Shown here in pieces: positions 34,897 to 43,622 of a stretch of 64,000 nt of DNA (the stretch's first letter is position 1; the number at the start of each line of letters is the position of its first letter). Made by a program: the position numbers and the translations under genes. The notes under the pieces were generated by a model. The model was not told the origin of the DNA and did not search any database. It was given only the letters and a program-made list of their open reading frames with translations. Source of the stretch: Paenibacillus borealis (GTDB lineage Bacteria; Bacillota; Bacilli; Paenibacillales; Paenibacillaceae); assembly GCF_000758665.1 (NCBI RefSeq), contig NZ_CP009285.1, forward strand, positions 7,998,001 through 8,062,000, given 5' to 3'.

Positions 34897-35376
34897 ATGG
34901 GCGTAAAAGGTCTGGCGCATGTAGCGATCCAAGCTAGAGATTATACAGCGACTATTGCATTTTATACTGAGGTTCTGGGATTTAAGCGGGGGCATCACTG
35001 GAGTTTACCCTTGTTTCATATTGAAGAAGCTTCAATGCTGATTTCACCGGACCATAGAACATGCCTTGAGATTTTTGATAACGAGGCGGTCATTCCGGCT
35101 CAAGGGAAGAAAGCAGCATCTGAAGATGAGATCGCCCACGGAGCGTTATTGCATTTGGCTTTCTATGTGGATAATGTGGAGGAAATATATCAAATAGCCC
35201 TTGCTCACGGAGCAAGGACTTTCGTAGCACCGGATACCCTTTCACTTGGTGAACCGCCGCTGCTGGTGAAGAACGCACTCATTCATAGTCCCAACGGGGA
35301 AATTATCGAATTTATTGAAGAGGTTGATTTTGACGTTTCCGGATTTAACCATACTACAGAAAAGCCCCGTCCCTAA
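34897..35376 (+). CDS. VOC/glyoxalase-family protein
   Basis: The 159-residue product has two beta-alpha-beta units with potential metal ligands in GLAHVAIQARDY, CLEIFDNE, LLHLAFYVDNVEE and GEIIEFIEEV. The family includes glyoxalase I, dioxygenases and resistance proteins. It is divergent from an Lrp-family regulator. AGGGGGCGG precedes the ATG, and TATAAT lies at 34859-34864. Confidence 0.85.
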   Translation: MGVKGLAHVAIQARDYTATIAFYTEVLGFKRGHHWSLPLFHIEEASMLISPDHRTCLEIFDNEAVIPAQGKKAASEDEIAHGALLHLAFYVDNVEEIYQIALAHGARTFVAPDTLSLGEPPLLVKNALIHSPNGEIIEFIEEVDFDVSGFNHTTEKPRP

Positions 35377-35399
35377 AGGGACGGAGCCTGCTCCGTTTT
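35367..35399 (+). terminator. Terminator at the end of the VOC gene
   Basis: ccgtccc/gggacgg (35367-35384) and an alternative acggagc/gctccgt hairpin followed by gtttt overlap. The VOC stop codon lies in the first loop. Confidence 0.6.
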
Positions 35400-35415
35400 G
35401 CAGCCATCGCTCAAA

Positions 35416-35922
35416 TCACTTGATCTCTATCCCGTACCAGCCATCCGCCAGTTTATCCAGCTTGTATTTAACAGGCTCCTCACTATAAGCCTTCTCGGCC
35501 AGATCCTGACTGTCACAATACACGATATGATAGGTGTTGCCGTGCTCGCCTTCCCAGTCAAACACGAACCTTATGAGGCTCTTCCCGTCCTGTCTGTTGT
35601 ATCTCACAAAGTTCAGCTTGTCTTCTGACAACGCTATAATCTGCCCTACCTTGCCCTGCAGGCTCTCATTTGCACCATCAAGGAACTGATGGCCCACAGC
35701 ATTGCCGTTATTCGAATAGATAAAGGTATTTCCTATATCACTCCGGTTATCCAGGCTGGCCATCAGAAGCTCGGTCTCCTCTTTTACAGCCGCAAACAGC
35801 TCGCGGTGATCCCTGTAAATATCATATTTCGCGCTGGAATGGTTATATTTAATGATCACCCCTAACGCCACAATTATCACTGCAGCTGCAATGCCCATAA
35901 AGACGATTCTAGTGCGGCCCAT
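35416..35922 (-). CDS. Small membrane-anchored protein, candidate immunity partner
   Basis: The 168-residue product has one N-terminal membrane helix (residues about 7-24, VFMGIAAAVIIVALGVII) and an extracytoplasmic alpha/beta domain with FVRYNRQDGKSLIRFVFDW and HIVYCDSQDLAEKAY. I recognise no family. It begins 41 bases after the large CBM2/vWA/DUF3289-like gene and is surely cotranscribed. This is the position of an immunity protein in effector-immunity pairs, and an outer-face location would suit protection from an exported protein. Function is inferred only from context. Confidence 0.7.
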   Translation of the reverse strand: MGRTRIVFMGIAAAVIIVALGVIIKYNHSSAKYDIYRDHRELFAAVKEETELLMASLDNRSDIGNTFIYSNNGNAVGHQFLDGANESLQGKVGQIIALSEDKLNFVRYNRQDGKSLIRFVFDWEGEHGNTYHIVYCDSQDLAEKAYSEEPVKYKLDKLADGWYGIEIK

Positions 35923-35963
35923 AGCTTCACCTGCCTGACCTTTTCAGAATGAGACGCTTTGAA

Positions 35964-38900
35964 TTAGTTAACAGAACCGCTGAAATACAGCTCGTAATCA
36001 ATCGTTGTAATGAACGGCACATATTTTCCGTTGAAACGGTCGTAGTGCTGCAGCGTGAACCAATCGACAAATCCCGGCCAATTAATCTCATCATCAGCGT
36101 CCAGGCCGAAATGATCATAGAAATGGAATACCAGCTTCCCGCTGAACTGGTCCCCGGCAATCTTGAAGTCCTTAATGGTAATATTATTGCCATGGAACGC
36201 GTGAATCGCCAGAGATAACGCCAGATTGGTCTTCTCCGTAAACACCGGATACGGGCTGTGTGAGAATCCGCCCACGTAATCATAAACAACTTCCTTGTCC
36301 GCAGTTGGGTCATACTCCAGCTTAGACAGGTCGCCATTACTATTGTGCAGCTCCTGGACCACGAAATCACGGATTAATTGCACATAATTCTGGGTACTGG
36401 AGTCACTTATGACTGCGTTATCCAGCTTGCTGTTATGATATTTGATATATTTGTCCGTATTGAAGGTGTCACCATCGGAAACCGATGTACCTTCATTATT
36501 GCGGTTATCGTATCTGAACGTCGAGATCATATCGCTCAGAACGGAGCTCATATCGTCACTCGCACCGGTTCTACCGACGGAGAATAGGAACGCCATTTCG
36601 CCCCAGATCATGGCTTCCGGCGTAATCCTGGCCACAGAGAACACCGGACCCAGCTTGAATAATTCACTATAGGTGTAGTCATTGAACGTCAGGTCATCCG
36701 ATACGGTATAATCTCCTCGCGGAGCATCCTTGAGTACCCCTTCTCTGTGATCTGACTGAAGGATTATTGCCTCATTAACATCTGGAGTCAGCCTTCTGGG
36801 ATCCACCGCGTCGTACAATCCATCGCCGTCCGTGTCTGTCAGATTAGGATTAGAATACATATAGGCATAGACCTTATCGCCGGCTTTCAGAATGCGGACC
36901 TCTTCACCATCCTTGAGCCCGTCGCCATCGCTGTCCGCATCCAGGTAGTTCACTCTGACCACCGCACCGCCTGTACCGAGACGCAACCGGCCGGCCTGCA
37001 TTTCTTTTTCGTGATAATCACTAATGCCATCCATGTCTGTATCTTTGTATAAGTCCGAGGTCTCGGCGATCGTGTCGAAGATCCCGTATAAATGATCGGC
37101 GTTGCTCGCATGATAGTAGCTGCCGCCGGTGCCTTGCGCCATGTTTGTCAGGACACTCGTCGATACACTGCTGCCGAGTCCCACCGTATAAATAACGATT
37201 TGATTATCAGCGGCCTGCTTGGTCAGCGATGTATTGTAAGTGCCGTCCCCATCCGTAAGCATAATAATATACTTCAGGACATCTGTTCTGCCGCTGGCGG
37301 TGAACAAATTAAGCGCACTTGCAATTCCGCTAGTCAGGCTCGTTCCGCCGTTACTGTCAATCTTCCCTGCGGCTGTATTCAAAGCTGCCTTATCAGAGGT
37401 GAAAGCGGATAATACCTTGGCGGTGTCGTCAAAATCAACTATAGCCCCCCGGTCACTTCCTGTCAGCAGGTTGATGAACTGTCTGGTTACGCTGGTTCTC
37501 ACATTGCTTCCATCATTGCTCGACATGCTGCCCGAGGAGTCGATGACGAAGACAATGTCCATCCCCGAATACTGCTCTTCTCCCTCATCATACAGGAACT
37601 TATACTGCCATACAGTATCGTATACGGTTTTGTTTAATAAAATGTACTTTGAAAAGTGTGCGGTCTCGGCCGAAACCACATTCCCCGTAACCTTCTGATT
37701 GGGCAGCTCTTCAAATAACTGCGCAGCTTCATTGAAATAGTAGATCCGCGGGACGAAGTTCGCTGTATTCAACAAGCTATCATCGAGTTCGAAGGAAATC
37801 GTCGCCTTCTCAAAGGCTCCGTTTATTGAGAAATTGTAGCCTTGATCGATATAGCCGGGGATTGTTGTATCATTAAGAATGCCGTCTTCAACAGGATTTA
37901 CAGATAAACTGCCCACCTGTTCCGCGCTGACCCCTTCAACGGTAACGCTGGGAACTGCCTTGGCATCCGCATCTTCAACCGCAACCGTTCTTGAGAACTT
38001 CGCTTCGGTCACGAGCGGATTGCTTCCGATCTTCACCTCCCAGGCGTCCGACAGCCCGTCGCCATCGGTGTCCGCCTTCAGGGGGTCCGTCTGGTACGTC
38101 TGAACCTCTTCGCCGTCCGAAAGACCATCACCGTCCGTATCCGCGCTGATCAGACTCGTTTGATAGGACAATTCTTCCAGGTTGGTTAATCCGTCGTTAT
38201 CGCTGTCCTCGTCCCCATCCAGAATTCCGTCCTGATTACTGTCCAGTTCCAGCGGATTCAGCTTCAATACGATAATCTCATCCCGGTCGCTTAATCCGTC
38301 TCCATCAGTATCTTTACTGGTAACCGAGAGACCATAATGTTCTTCGTAATAATCGCTAATTCCGTCACCGTCACTGTCTAGCTCCCGGTCAATCCCTAGG
38401 TTATCCAGATTATTCTCGTCGAAATTGACGATGATATACTCTTTGGCAACCTCAGAACCATCACTTAACTGCGCGCTTAGCTTCAGCAGATTATAGCCAA
38501 CACCCAGCCCTATGCCTTCCACGGACCAGGCCTCACTTACAGGAATAGATCCTTGCTGCAAGACTGTTTTATTCTTATCAGAAGTCTGGTAGGTAAAGGT
38601 CTTGATGCGTGATGTCCCTCCCAGTGTTCCCGACAGCTTGTCCAGCTTCGTTCTCAGGAAGTAGTAGTCGCCGTCTGCACTGTTCTGAAGTTCTAAACCG
38701 CCCGTATCCAGCTGCACGGAGACTTCCTCCGGTTCAGGTACATCCTGCTTGAGCGCAATCTGCGTCAGCTCATAGCCCGCAGGCTCATTGAGTACATTTC
38801 CCGGATTCCCGGAAAACCCGAGTGTCAGCGTCTCCCCCGGCTGAATGTTGGCGTTGTAGCCCGCATTATGTATGACGTAATGATTACCGGTATGCCCGGT

Positions 38901-39512
38901 GATTTCGGCCGTCCAGAACCGTTCCAGATTCCCCTCGTAATCAAAACTCAGCTTCCAGTCCTCAATTGTGGTCTGCGATATATTCTTAATTGCGATTTCA
39001 CCGTTAAAAGCGCTTCCCCAATCACTCGTCACTTTGAAGCTTGTTTCATAGTCCCCGGCCGGCACGATCTGTTCGCTGCCTTGCATATCAAACGCTGACG
39101 GCAGGACCAGTTCCCCGTCACACTTCGCCGTGAAGCCAAAATTCACGCTGCTGCCCGCAGGTATGTCTTGATTGCTCCCTGCATTCTTGATGACATAAGC
39201 ACCATTCTCATAGGCCTGCACAATCCCGTTCCAGATATTAGTGATTTCATAGGGCTGGCTGAAGTCCAGCGACCAATTCTCAATCGTCCGGTCGCCCGTA
39301 TTCCTGATGGTGACATCCGCGTTGAAGGCCCCCTCCCATTTGGACGAAATGGTGTAGATTACCTCATAACCCTCTCCCGTGTAGACCGTTTCTTGCTGGC
39401 CGCCCGTTGAGTCCTCTTGAGCCAGGGCAGGCTTGAGCGGAATAGAAGATAATACCAATACTAGAATTACTAATAGAGCAAAGCTTCGTTTCATAATCCT
39501 TTTCCTGAACAT
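35964..39512 (-). CDS. Large secreted protein: CBM2 x2, TSP3 repeats, vWA, TSP3 repeats, DUF3289-like C-terminus
   Basis: The 1182-residue product starts with a signal peptide (to about residue 31, PALAQ). Residues about 43-140 and 148-245 are CBM2-like beta domains (YEVIYTISSKWEGAFNADVT..NTGDRTIENWSL; then KVTSDWGSAFNGEIAIKN). Calcium-binding type-3 repeats (DTDGDGLSDxxE) occupy about 375-500. A von Willebrand A domain with MIDAS FVIDSSGSMSS starts near 652. More type-3 repeats lie at about 820-905. The last 250 residues end HFYDHFGLD..DWFTLQHYDRF..YVPFITTIDYELYFSG, closely resembling DUF3289, a family found in toxin-like proteins. GAGGAGG precedes the ATG. I infer an exported, surface-binding effector or adhesin. 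Confidence 0.85.
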   Translation of the reverse strand: MFRKRIMKRSFALLVILVLVLSSIPLKPALAQEDSTGGQQETVYTGEGYEVIYTISSKWEGAFNADVTIRNTGDRTIENWSLDFSQPYEITNIWNGIVQAYENGAYVIKNAGSNQDIPAGSSVNFGFTAKCDGELVLPSAFDMQGSEQIVPAGDYETSFKVTSDWGSAFNGEIAIKNISQTTIEDWKLSFDYEGNLERFWTAEITGHTGNHYVIHNAGYNANIQPGETLTLGFSGNPGNVLNEPAGYELTQIALKQDVPEPEEVSVQLDTGGLELQNSADGDYYFLRTKLDKLSGTLGGTSRIKTFTYQTSDKNKTVLQQGSIPVSEAWSVEGIGLGVGYNLLKLSAQLSDGSEVAKEYIIVNFDENNLDNLGIDRELDSDGDGISDYYEEHYGLSVTSKDTDGDGLSDRDEIIVLKLNPLELDSNQDGILDGDEDSDNDGLTNLEELSYQTSLISADTDGDGLSDGEEVQTYQTDPLKADTDGDGLSDAWEVKIGSNPLVTEAKFSRTVAVEDADAKAVPSVTVEGVSAEQVGSLSVNPVEDGILNDTTIPGYIDQGYNFSINGAFEKATISFELDDSLLNTANFVPRIYYFNEAAQLFEELPNQKVTGNVVSAETAHFSKYILLNKTVYDTVWQYKFLYDEGEEQYSGMDIVFVIDSSGSMSSNDGSNVRTSVTRQFINLLTGSDRGAIVDFDDTAKVLSAFTSDKAALNTAAGKIDSNGGTSLTSGIASALNLFTASGRTDVLKYIIMLTDGDGTYNTSLTKQAADNQIVIYTVGLGSSVSTSVLTNMAQGTGGSYYHASNADHLYGIFDTIAETSDLYKDTDMDGISDYHEKEMQAGRLRLGTGGAVVRVNYLDADSDGDGLKDGEEVRILKAGDKVYAYMYSNPNLTDTDGDGLYDAVDPRRLTPDVNEAIILQSDHREGVLKDAPRGDYTVSDDLTFNDYTYSELFKLGPVFSVARITPEAMIWGEMAFLFSVGRTGASDDMSSVLSDMISTFRYDNRNNEGTSVSDGDTFNTDKYIKYHNSKLDNAVISDSSTQNYVQLIRDFVVQELHNSNGDLSKLEYDPTADKEVVYDYVGGFSHSPYPVFTEKTNLALSLAIHAFHGNNITIKDFKIAGDQFSGKLVFHFYDHFGLDADDEINWPGFVDWFTLQHYDRFNGKYVPFITTIDYELYFSGSVN

Positions 39513-39738
39513 CGCTACCGTTCCTCCTCGTATTATTACAAATAATAGTTCGAAAAATGATGTAATGTCATGGAGTATTATGAATCTATAATATTTGCAA
39601 ATAGAGGATTAGGCAACAACAATTGGAAGAAAAGTAGAAGAACGACAAAACCATAATACCCTATTCTGAATATAACCCTCCGCTTCAGCCATAATAATAC
39701 AAGCCATTTCAAACGCACACATAAAGGAGCAGATGAAT

Positions 39739-40389
39739 TTGAAAAACAAATGGCTGCTGGCGTTAACATTGGTGCTTGCACTCACCTTGACGCAGGCAGC
39801 AGGGCCCGTACAGGCACAGGCAGGCGGCAAGCAAGAAGCTGTTGTTTGCTTCAGCCCCAAGATGGTTCAGCTGAAAAGCGATATGCAGAAGGTATGGATT
39901 GACCATACCATATGGACGCGGAGCTATATTGTCAGTGCCATCTCTAATAACCCGGACCAGAAGGACGTACTCAATCGGCTGCTGAGAAACCAGCAGGACA
40001 TAGGCGATGTATTCAAACCGTATTACGGAGAGGCCGCCGGCAATAAGCTTGCGGAGCTGTTGAAAGAGCATATTGGGATTGCAGGCAAGATTGTAGCAGC
40101 CGCCAAAGCGGGCAATCAGGCTGAAGTGAAGAAGCTGCAGGCCGATTGGCATAAGAATGCCGATGATATTGCAACTTTTTTAAGCGCATTGAATCCGAAC
40201 TGGCCGTTTAAAGTGGTACAGGAGATGCTGTATGAGCACCTCCAGTTAGTTACAGACATTGTGCTGAACTGTCTAAATGGAGACTGGGAGGCCGATATTG
40301 CCGCAACCGACAAGAACGAGATCCATATGATTCATTTAGCGGATGTTCTGTCATCAGGCATTATCAAGCAGTTCCCGGAGAAGTTTTAG
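39739..40389 (+). CDS. Secreted helical protein of unknown function
   Basis: The product, about 216 residues, has a signal peptide (KNKWLLALTLVLALTLTQAAG). A helical part follows with two similar blocks: KVWIDHTIWTRSYIVSAISNN..LLRNQQDIGDVFKPYYG and HLQLVTDIVLNCLNGDWEADI. Homologous patterns are common in Bacillales with no proven role. TTG 39739 is 9 bases after GGAG, while ATG 39733 is too close. It is divergent from the large vWA protein gene. Confidence 0.75.
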   Translation: MKNKWLLALTLVLALTLTQAAGPVQAQAGGKQEAVVCFSPKMVQLKSDMQKVWIDHTIWTRSYIVSAISNNPDQKDVLNRLLRNQQDIGDVFKPYYGEAAGNKLAELLKEHIGIAGKIVAAAKAGNQAEVKKLQADWHKNADDIATFLSALNPNWPFKVVQEMLYEHLQLVTDIVLNCLNGDWEADIAATDKNEIHMIHLADVLSSGIIKQFPEKF

Positions 40390-40418
40390 GGGATTGTAAT
40401 AAAAAGCGTATGTAAGAC

Positions 40419-40463
40419 AGCTTTTCATAATCGCCCGGGAGGGGGTTGTGGAAAGCTTTTTTA
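40419..40463 (+). terminator. Terminator after the secreted helical protein gene
   Basis: agcttttcataa (40419-40430) pairs with ttgtggaaagct (40446-40457) using G-U pairs, followed by TTTTT. Confidence 0.75.
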
Positions 40464-40542
40464 ATGGGAATGAAGGTCTGGCTTTAAATAAAATCCAAAG
40501 CTTTCATACATCGGTTTAGCCATATCAGACGAATGCAGCAGG

Positions 40543-41550
40543 CTAAATATCCCCAAGAAGTGTATCCAGCTGGTCCCAATGCTCCGCAGTATAAATCATT
40601 TCTTCGGCAAAGCGGACAGGGACACTGCTCGACGATTCGAGCGCCGGCTTAATCCACCAAAGTGATTCAATACACCACACGTACTTGACTGCCTTCAAAA
40701 GCGAGCCCGGCGGCAGCGGCTGTACACTACGGTAGCCTTCAGCGAAAGCAGCAACCGCATCCCTGCGGAATCCGCTCCCGCCGAGCGTACCGGAAAGGAC
40801 CGCCCGCCCGAGATCGAGCGCCGGAAACGAGTAGCGTGCCCGGTCGAAATCAACGATGGCTGCCAGCGCATCTCCTTCGAACAGCAGGTTGTCCGCCCAC
40901 AGATCAAGGTGGGCCCAGCCCGCTGTCAGAGGTGTAAAATCATCATCTCCAAGTGAATCCGCAACCGCCTTCTGTAACTGCAACGCGCTCCGGACACGCC
41001 CGGACGAGCTGCGCGCTGCCTCCCAGCTTACCTCCCAGGTGCGCTCCATCTCCTCGCGCGACAACTGCCAGGCCGGTTCACCCGCCGGGACTGTTGCTCC
41101 GACCCCTGATGCACCTGCGGAATCCCAGACGGTATGCATATCGGCGGCAGCCCGTCCGAGTGAATGCATCGCCTGCTCACCGATCATACCGGCAGGTACC
41201 ATCACGCCCGGACAGCATGTCATGACGGACATGTACCTTCCGCACGGCAGGATGTGCATGCAGCGCCCTTCCATCGTCAGCGGCTCAGGACACGGTCCTC
41301 CCGACTGATACCACAGAAGCTGCTGCTGCAGCGCATGCTCAATCTTGCTGCGAAACTCCGGATCATCCATCTTAAACCGCCCGGGGTGATAGCATTTCAC
41401 GAACAGCCGTCCCTTATTCGTCCCGATAATCCACTTCTCGTTCATTAGCCCGCGATTCACACGCCCGGCAGACAGCAGCTCAACCGATAGATGCTTCTTC
41501 AGCCAGCCTGCGATCTCGCCAATTAATTGGTCCTCAGTCGTCAGCAGCAT
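40543..41550 (-). CDS. APH-family phosphotransferase (CotS-like kinase fold)
   Basis: The 335-residue kinase-like product has an N-terminal Lys in RLFVKCYHP, the catalytic loop AHLDLWADNLLF and the metal-binding DFDRARYSFPALDLGRA. The family phosphorylates small molecules; some Bacillales members are spore coat or thiamine/choline kinases. No neighbour explains the substrate. Its GC-rich codon use is above that of flanking genes. Confidence 0.8.
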   Translation of the reverse strand: MLLTTEDQLIGEIAGWLKKHLSVELLSAGRVNRGLMNEKWIIGTNKGRLFVKCYHPGRFKMDDPEFRSKIEHALQQQLLWYQSGGPCPEPLTMEGRCMHILPCGRYMSVMTCCPGVMVPAGMIGEQAMHSLGRAAADMHTVWDSAGASGVGATVPAGEPAWQLSREEMERTWEVSWEAARSSSGRVRSALQLQKAVADSLGDDDFTPLTAGWAHLDLWADNLLFEGDALAAIVDFDRARYSFPALDLGRAVLSGTLGGSGFRRDAVAAFAEGYRSVQPLPPGSLLKAVKYVWCIESLWWIKPALESSSSVPVRFAEEMIYTAEHWDQLDTLLGDI

Positions 41551-41593
41551 TCTAAGCCAACCCTTCTCTAATCAGACTCTCCTATTCATGATT

Positions 41594-42178
41594 CTATCTC
41601 AACAATGTCAATATTTCTCTGACAGAATTATCAACAAAGGCCCGTTCAGGCCGGGATTTCATGAACACTGTAAGTCCAATTAATGATATGACCAGGGTCT
41701 GCGCCAGACTCTTCGCGTTAATCCCGGGATCAAGCTCACCTGAACGCAACCCCCGTTCAATCGTTTCCTGGAAGATTACCGAGAGATACATCTGATGTTC
41801 TCTGGTCAGAATTGCGAATTTCTCATCATGCGGTGCAAGCTCCACCATCGAGTTGAGACAGAAGCATCCCCAGTTCGGGTCTTTCCCATATTCCTGTGCC
41901 ACTAGATTCTCAAAAAAACTGCGAAATGCCTCTTTAACAGAAGAATTAGTCTGGAGCTTACCCCGGATGGAGGCCGCGTGAGCACTCGTATATTTGCGCA
42001 GCGCAGCTTCAAATAGACCCTTTTTATCTCCAAAGGCGGAGTATAGGCTGGGGCGCTGAATGCCCATTCTTGAAGTCAGATCGCTTAAGGAGGTAGCTTC
42101 GAACCCTTTTTCCCAGAATAGCTGCATCGCTGCATCCAATACCTTGTCTTCCTCAAATTCACGTTGCCGGGCCATCGG
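41594..42178 (-). CDS. TetR/AcrR-family regulator
   Basis: The product has the helix-turn-helix (VLDAAMQLFWEKGFEATSLSDLTSRMGIQRPSLYSAFGDKKGLFEAAL) and a C-terminal ligand domain. ATG 42178 is preferred over 42193 because AGAGGGG lies just before it. It is divergent from an MFS transporter gene, and two matching operators lie between them, so it most likely represses both genes. Confidence 0.92.
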   Translation of the reverse strand, partial: PMARQREFEEDKVLDAAMQLFWEKGFEATSLSDLTSRMGIQRPSLYSAFGDKKGLFEAALRKYTSAHAASIRGKLQTNSSVKEAFRSFFENLVAQEYGKDPNWGCFCLNSMVELAPHDEKFAILTREHQMYLSVIFQETIERGLRSGELDPGINAKSLAQTLVISLIGLTVFMKSRPERAFVDNSVREILTLLR

Positions 42179-42191
42179 AACCCCTCTTTTC

Positions 42192-42205
42192 ATATCGATC
42201 AGTAT
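42192..42205. promoter_or_regulatory. TetR operator 1
   Basis: ATATCGATCAGTAT, a close copy of the site at 42291-42304, lies directly upstream of the tetR gene. Both are near-palindromes of the form ATAYCGATCRGTAT. Confidence 0.7.
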
Positions 42206-42244
42206 ATTATGATTTTATGTTTATCACGCTATTAAGTCAATGTA

Positions 42245-42304
42245 TTGACAATTATATTTGTTTGTAGTTATATTTATCGAGACATATTTTATACCGATCA
42301 GTAT
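42245..42304 (+). promoter_or_regulatory. MFS promoter with TetR operator 2
   Basis: TTGACA (42245-42250) is followed after 18 bases by TATATT. Downstream, ATACCGATCAGTAT (42291-42304) is the second near-palindromic TetR site. Repressor here would block promoter clearance. Confidence 0.65.
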
Positions 42305-42348
42305 TTTATTATCCGATCCGTTATACATTCTTTTAAGGAGGCGTCTCT

Positions 42349-43560
42349 TTGGGAAAGGTAGTTGAACAACCGCTTATAGCATCCGAATCGGCTCCAGCAT
42401 CTCCGATGTCCCGGAGTGTTGCACTCTTATTTGCCATCGCCTGCGGACTGGCAGTCGCCAATATTTATTACGCGCAGCCCCTGCTGGACGCTATCTCGCA
42501 AGAATTCGGGATTACTCATTCCTCCGTCGGCCTCGTTATCACCATCACTCAAGTCTGTTACGCGCTTGGATTGCTGTTGCTGGTGCCCCTCGGCGATTTA
42601 TTGAACCGGCGCTGGCTGATCGCCGGACAGATGCTGGTATCCGTGCTGGCGTTGATTGTAGTTGGCACCGCCCCTACCAGCCGGATATTATTCATAGCCA
42701 TAGCTGCCGTTGGATTGCTTGCCGTAGTCACACAGACACTGGTTGCCTTCGCGGCAACTTTGGCAGCCCCGGCAGAGCGCGGACGTACCGTGGGCGTGGT
42801 AACCAGTGGAATCGTAATTGGGATTCTGCTCGCACGGACATTCGCCGGTGTATTGACGGATATAGCCGGCTGGCGCTCCGTCTACCTGGTCTCTGCGGGA
42901 TTAACACTAATTATGGCTGGAGTATTGTTTCGGGTACTGCCCAAGGATGAGCCCTCAAGAGAATCCTTATCCTACCTGCAGCTGCTGCATTCGTTGTTCC
43001 AGCTGTTCGCACAGGAACGGATCCTGCGCATCCGCGCTGTGCTGGCCCTGCTGATTTTTACCGCGTTCAGTATATTATGGACTTCCCTGGTGCTGCCGCT
43101 CAGCGCTCCGCCGCTGTCTCTATCCCATACTTCAATCGGCGCTTTTGGACTTGCCGGTGCAGCGGGAGCGTTAGCAGCAGCGCAGGCAGGCCGTCTTGCC
43201 GACCGGGGTCTGGGGCAGAGGACTACAGGTGTGGCATTAATACTGTTGCTTCTGTCATGGCTGCCCATAAGTTATACGGAGCATTCGCTTCCTGCGCTAA
43301 TCATCGGCATTATCCTGCTCGATCTGGCAGTACAAGCCGTGCATGTTACTAACCAGAGCATGATTCTTACGGTACGCCCTGAGGCACGCAGCAGGCTTAC
43401 CGCCGGGTATATGATTTTCTATTCCATAGGCAGCGCCACCGGGTCCATCGCATCCACCAGCATCTATGCTTACTTTGGCTGGAGCGGAGTATGCTTGTTA
43501 GGCGCAATCGTCAGTGCCCTGGCACTGCTATTCTGGGCATTGACCCGCCGCCTTAAATAA
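42349..43560 (+). CDS. MFS transporter (12 helices)
   Basis: The 403-residue product has 12 membrane helices, with FAIACGLAVANIYYAQPLLDAISQEFGI in helix 1 and the motif A-like LGDLLNRRWLI. This is the pattern of Bacillus YtbD-like and drug or metabolite exporters. It starts with TTG 42349 behind AAGGAGG. It is paired with a divergent TetR regulator, so expression is probably substrate-induced. Confidence 0.88.
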   Translation: MGKVVEQPLIASESAPASPMSRSVALLFAIACGLAVANIYYAQPLLDAISQEFGITHSSVGLVITITQVCYALGLLLLVPLGDLLNRRWLIAGQMLVSVLALIVVGTAPTSRILFIAIAAVGLLAVVTQTLVAFAATLAAPAERGRTVGVVTSGIVIGILLARTFAGVLTDIAGWRSVYLVSAGLTLIMAGVLFRVLPKDEPSRESLSYLQLLHSLFQLFAQERILRIRAVLALLIFTAFSILWTSLVLPLSAPPLSLSHTSIGAFGLAGAAGALAAAQAGRLADRGLGQRTTGVALILLLLSWLPISYTEHSLPALIIGIILLDLAVQAVHVTNQSMILTVRPEARSRLTAGYMIFYSIGSATGSIASTSIYAYFGWSGVCLLGAIVSALALLFWALTRRLK

Positions 43561-43570
43561 TAAATATAAG

Positions 43571-43597
43571 GCCGCCCTCACAGGCGGCTCACGGTTT
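43571..43597 (+). terminator. Terminator after the MFS gene
   Basis: gccgcc (43571-43576) pairs with ggcggc (43583-43588), followed by a short T-rich stretch. Confidence 0.6.
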
Positions 43598-43622
43598 TCT
43601 TATATTCGTTGCTTTGCGCAGA

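Noticed and set aside
39168..39410. Plus-strand frames inside the large vWA protein gene
   Set aside because: Shadows of a well-supported minus-strand gene with strong domain content.
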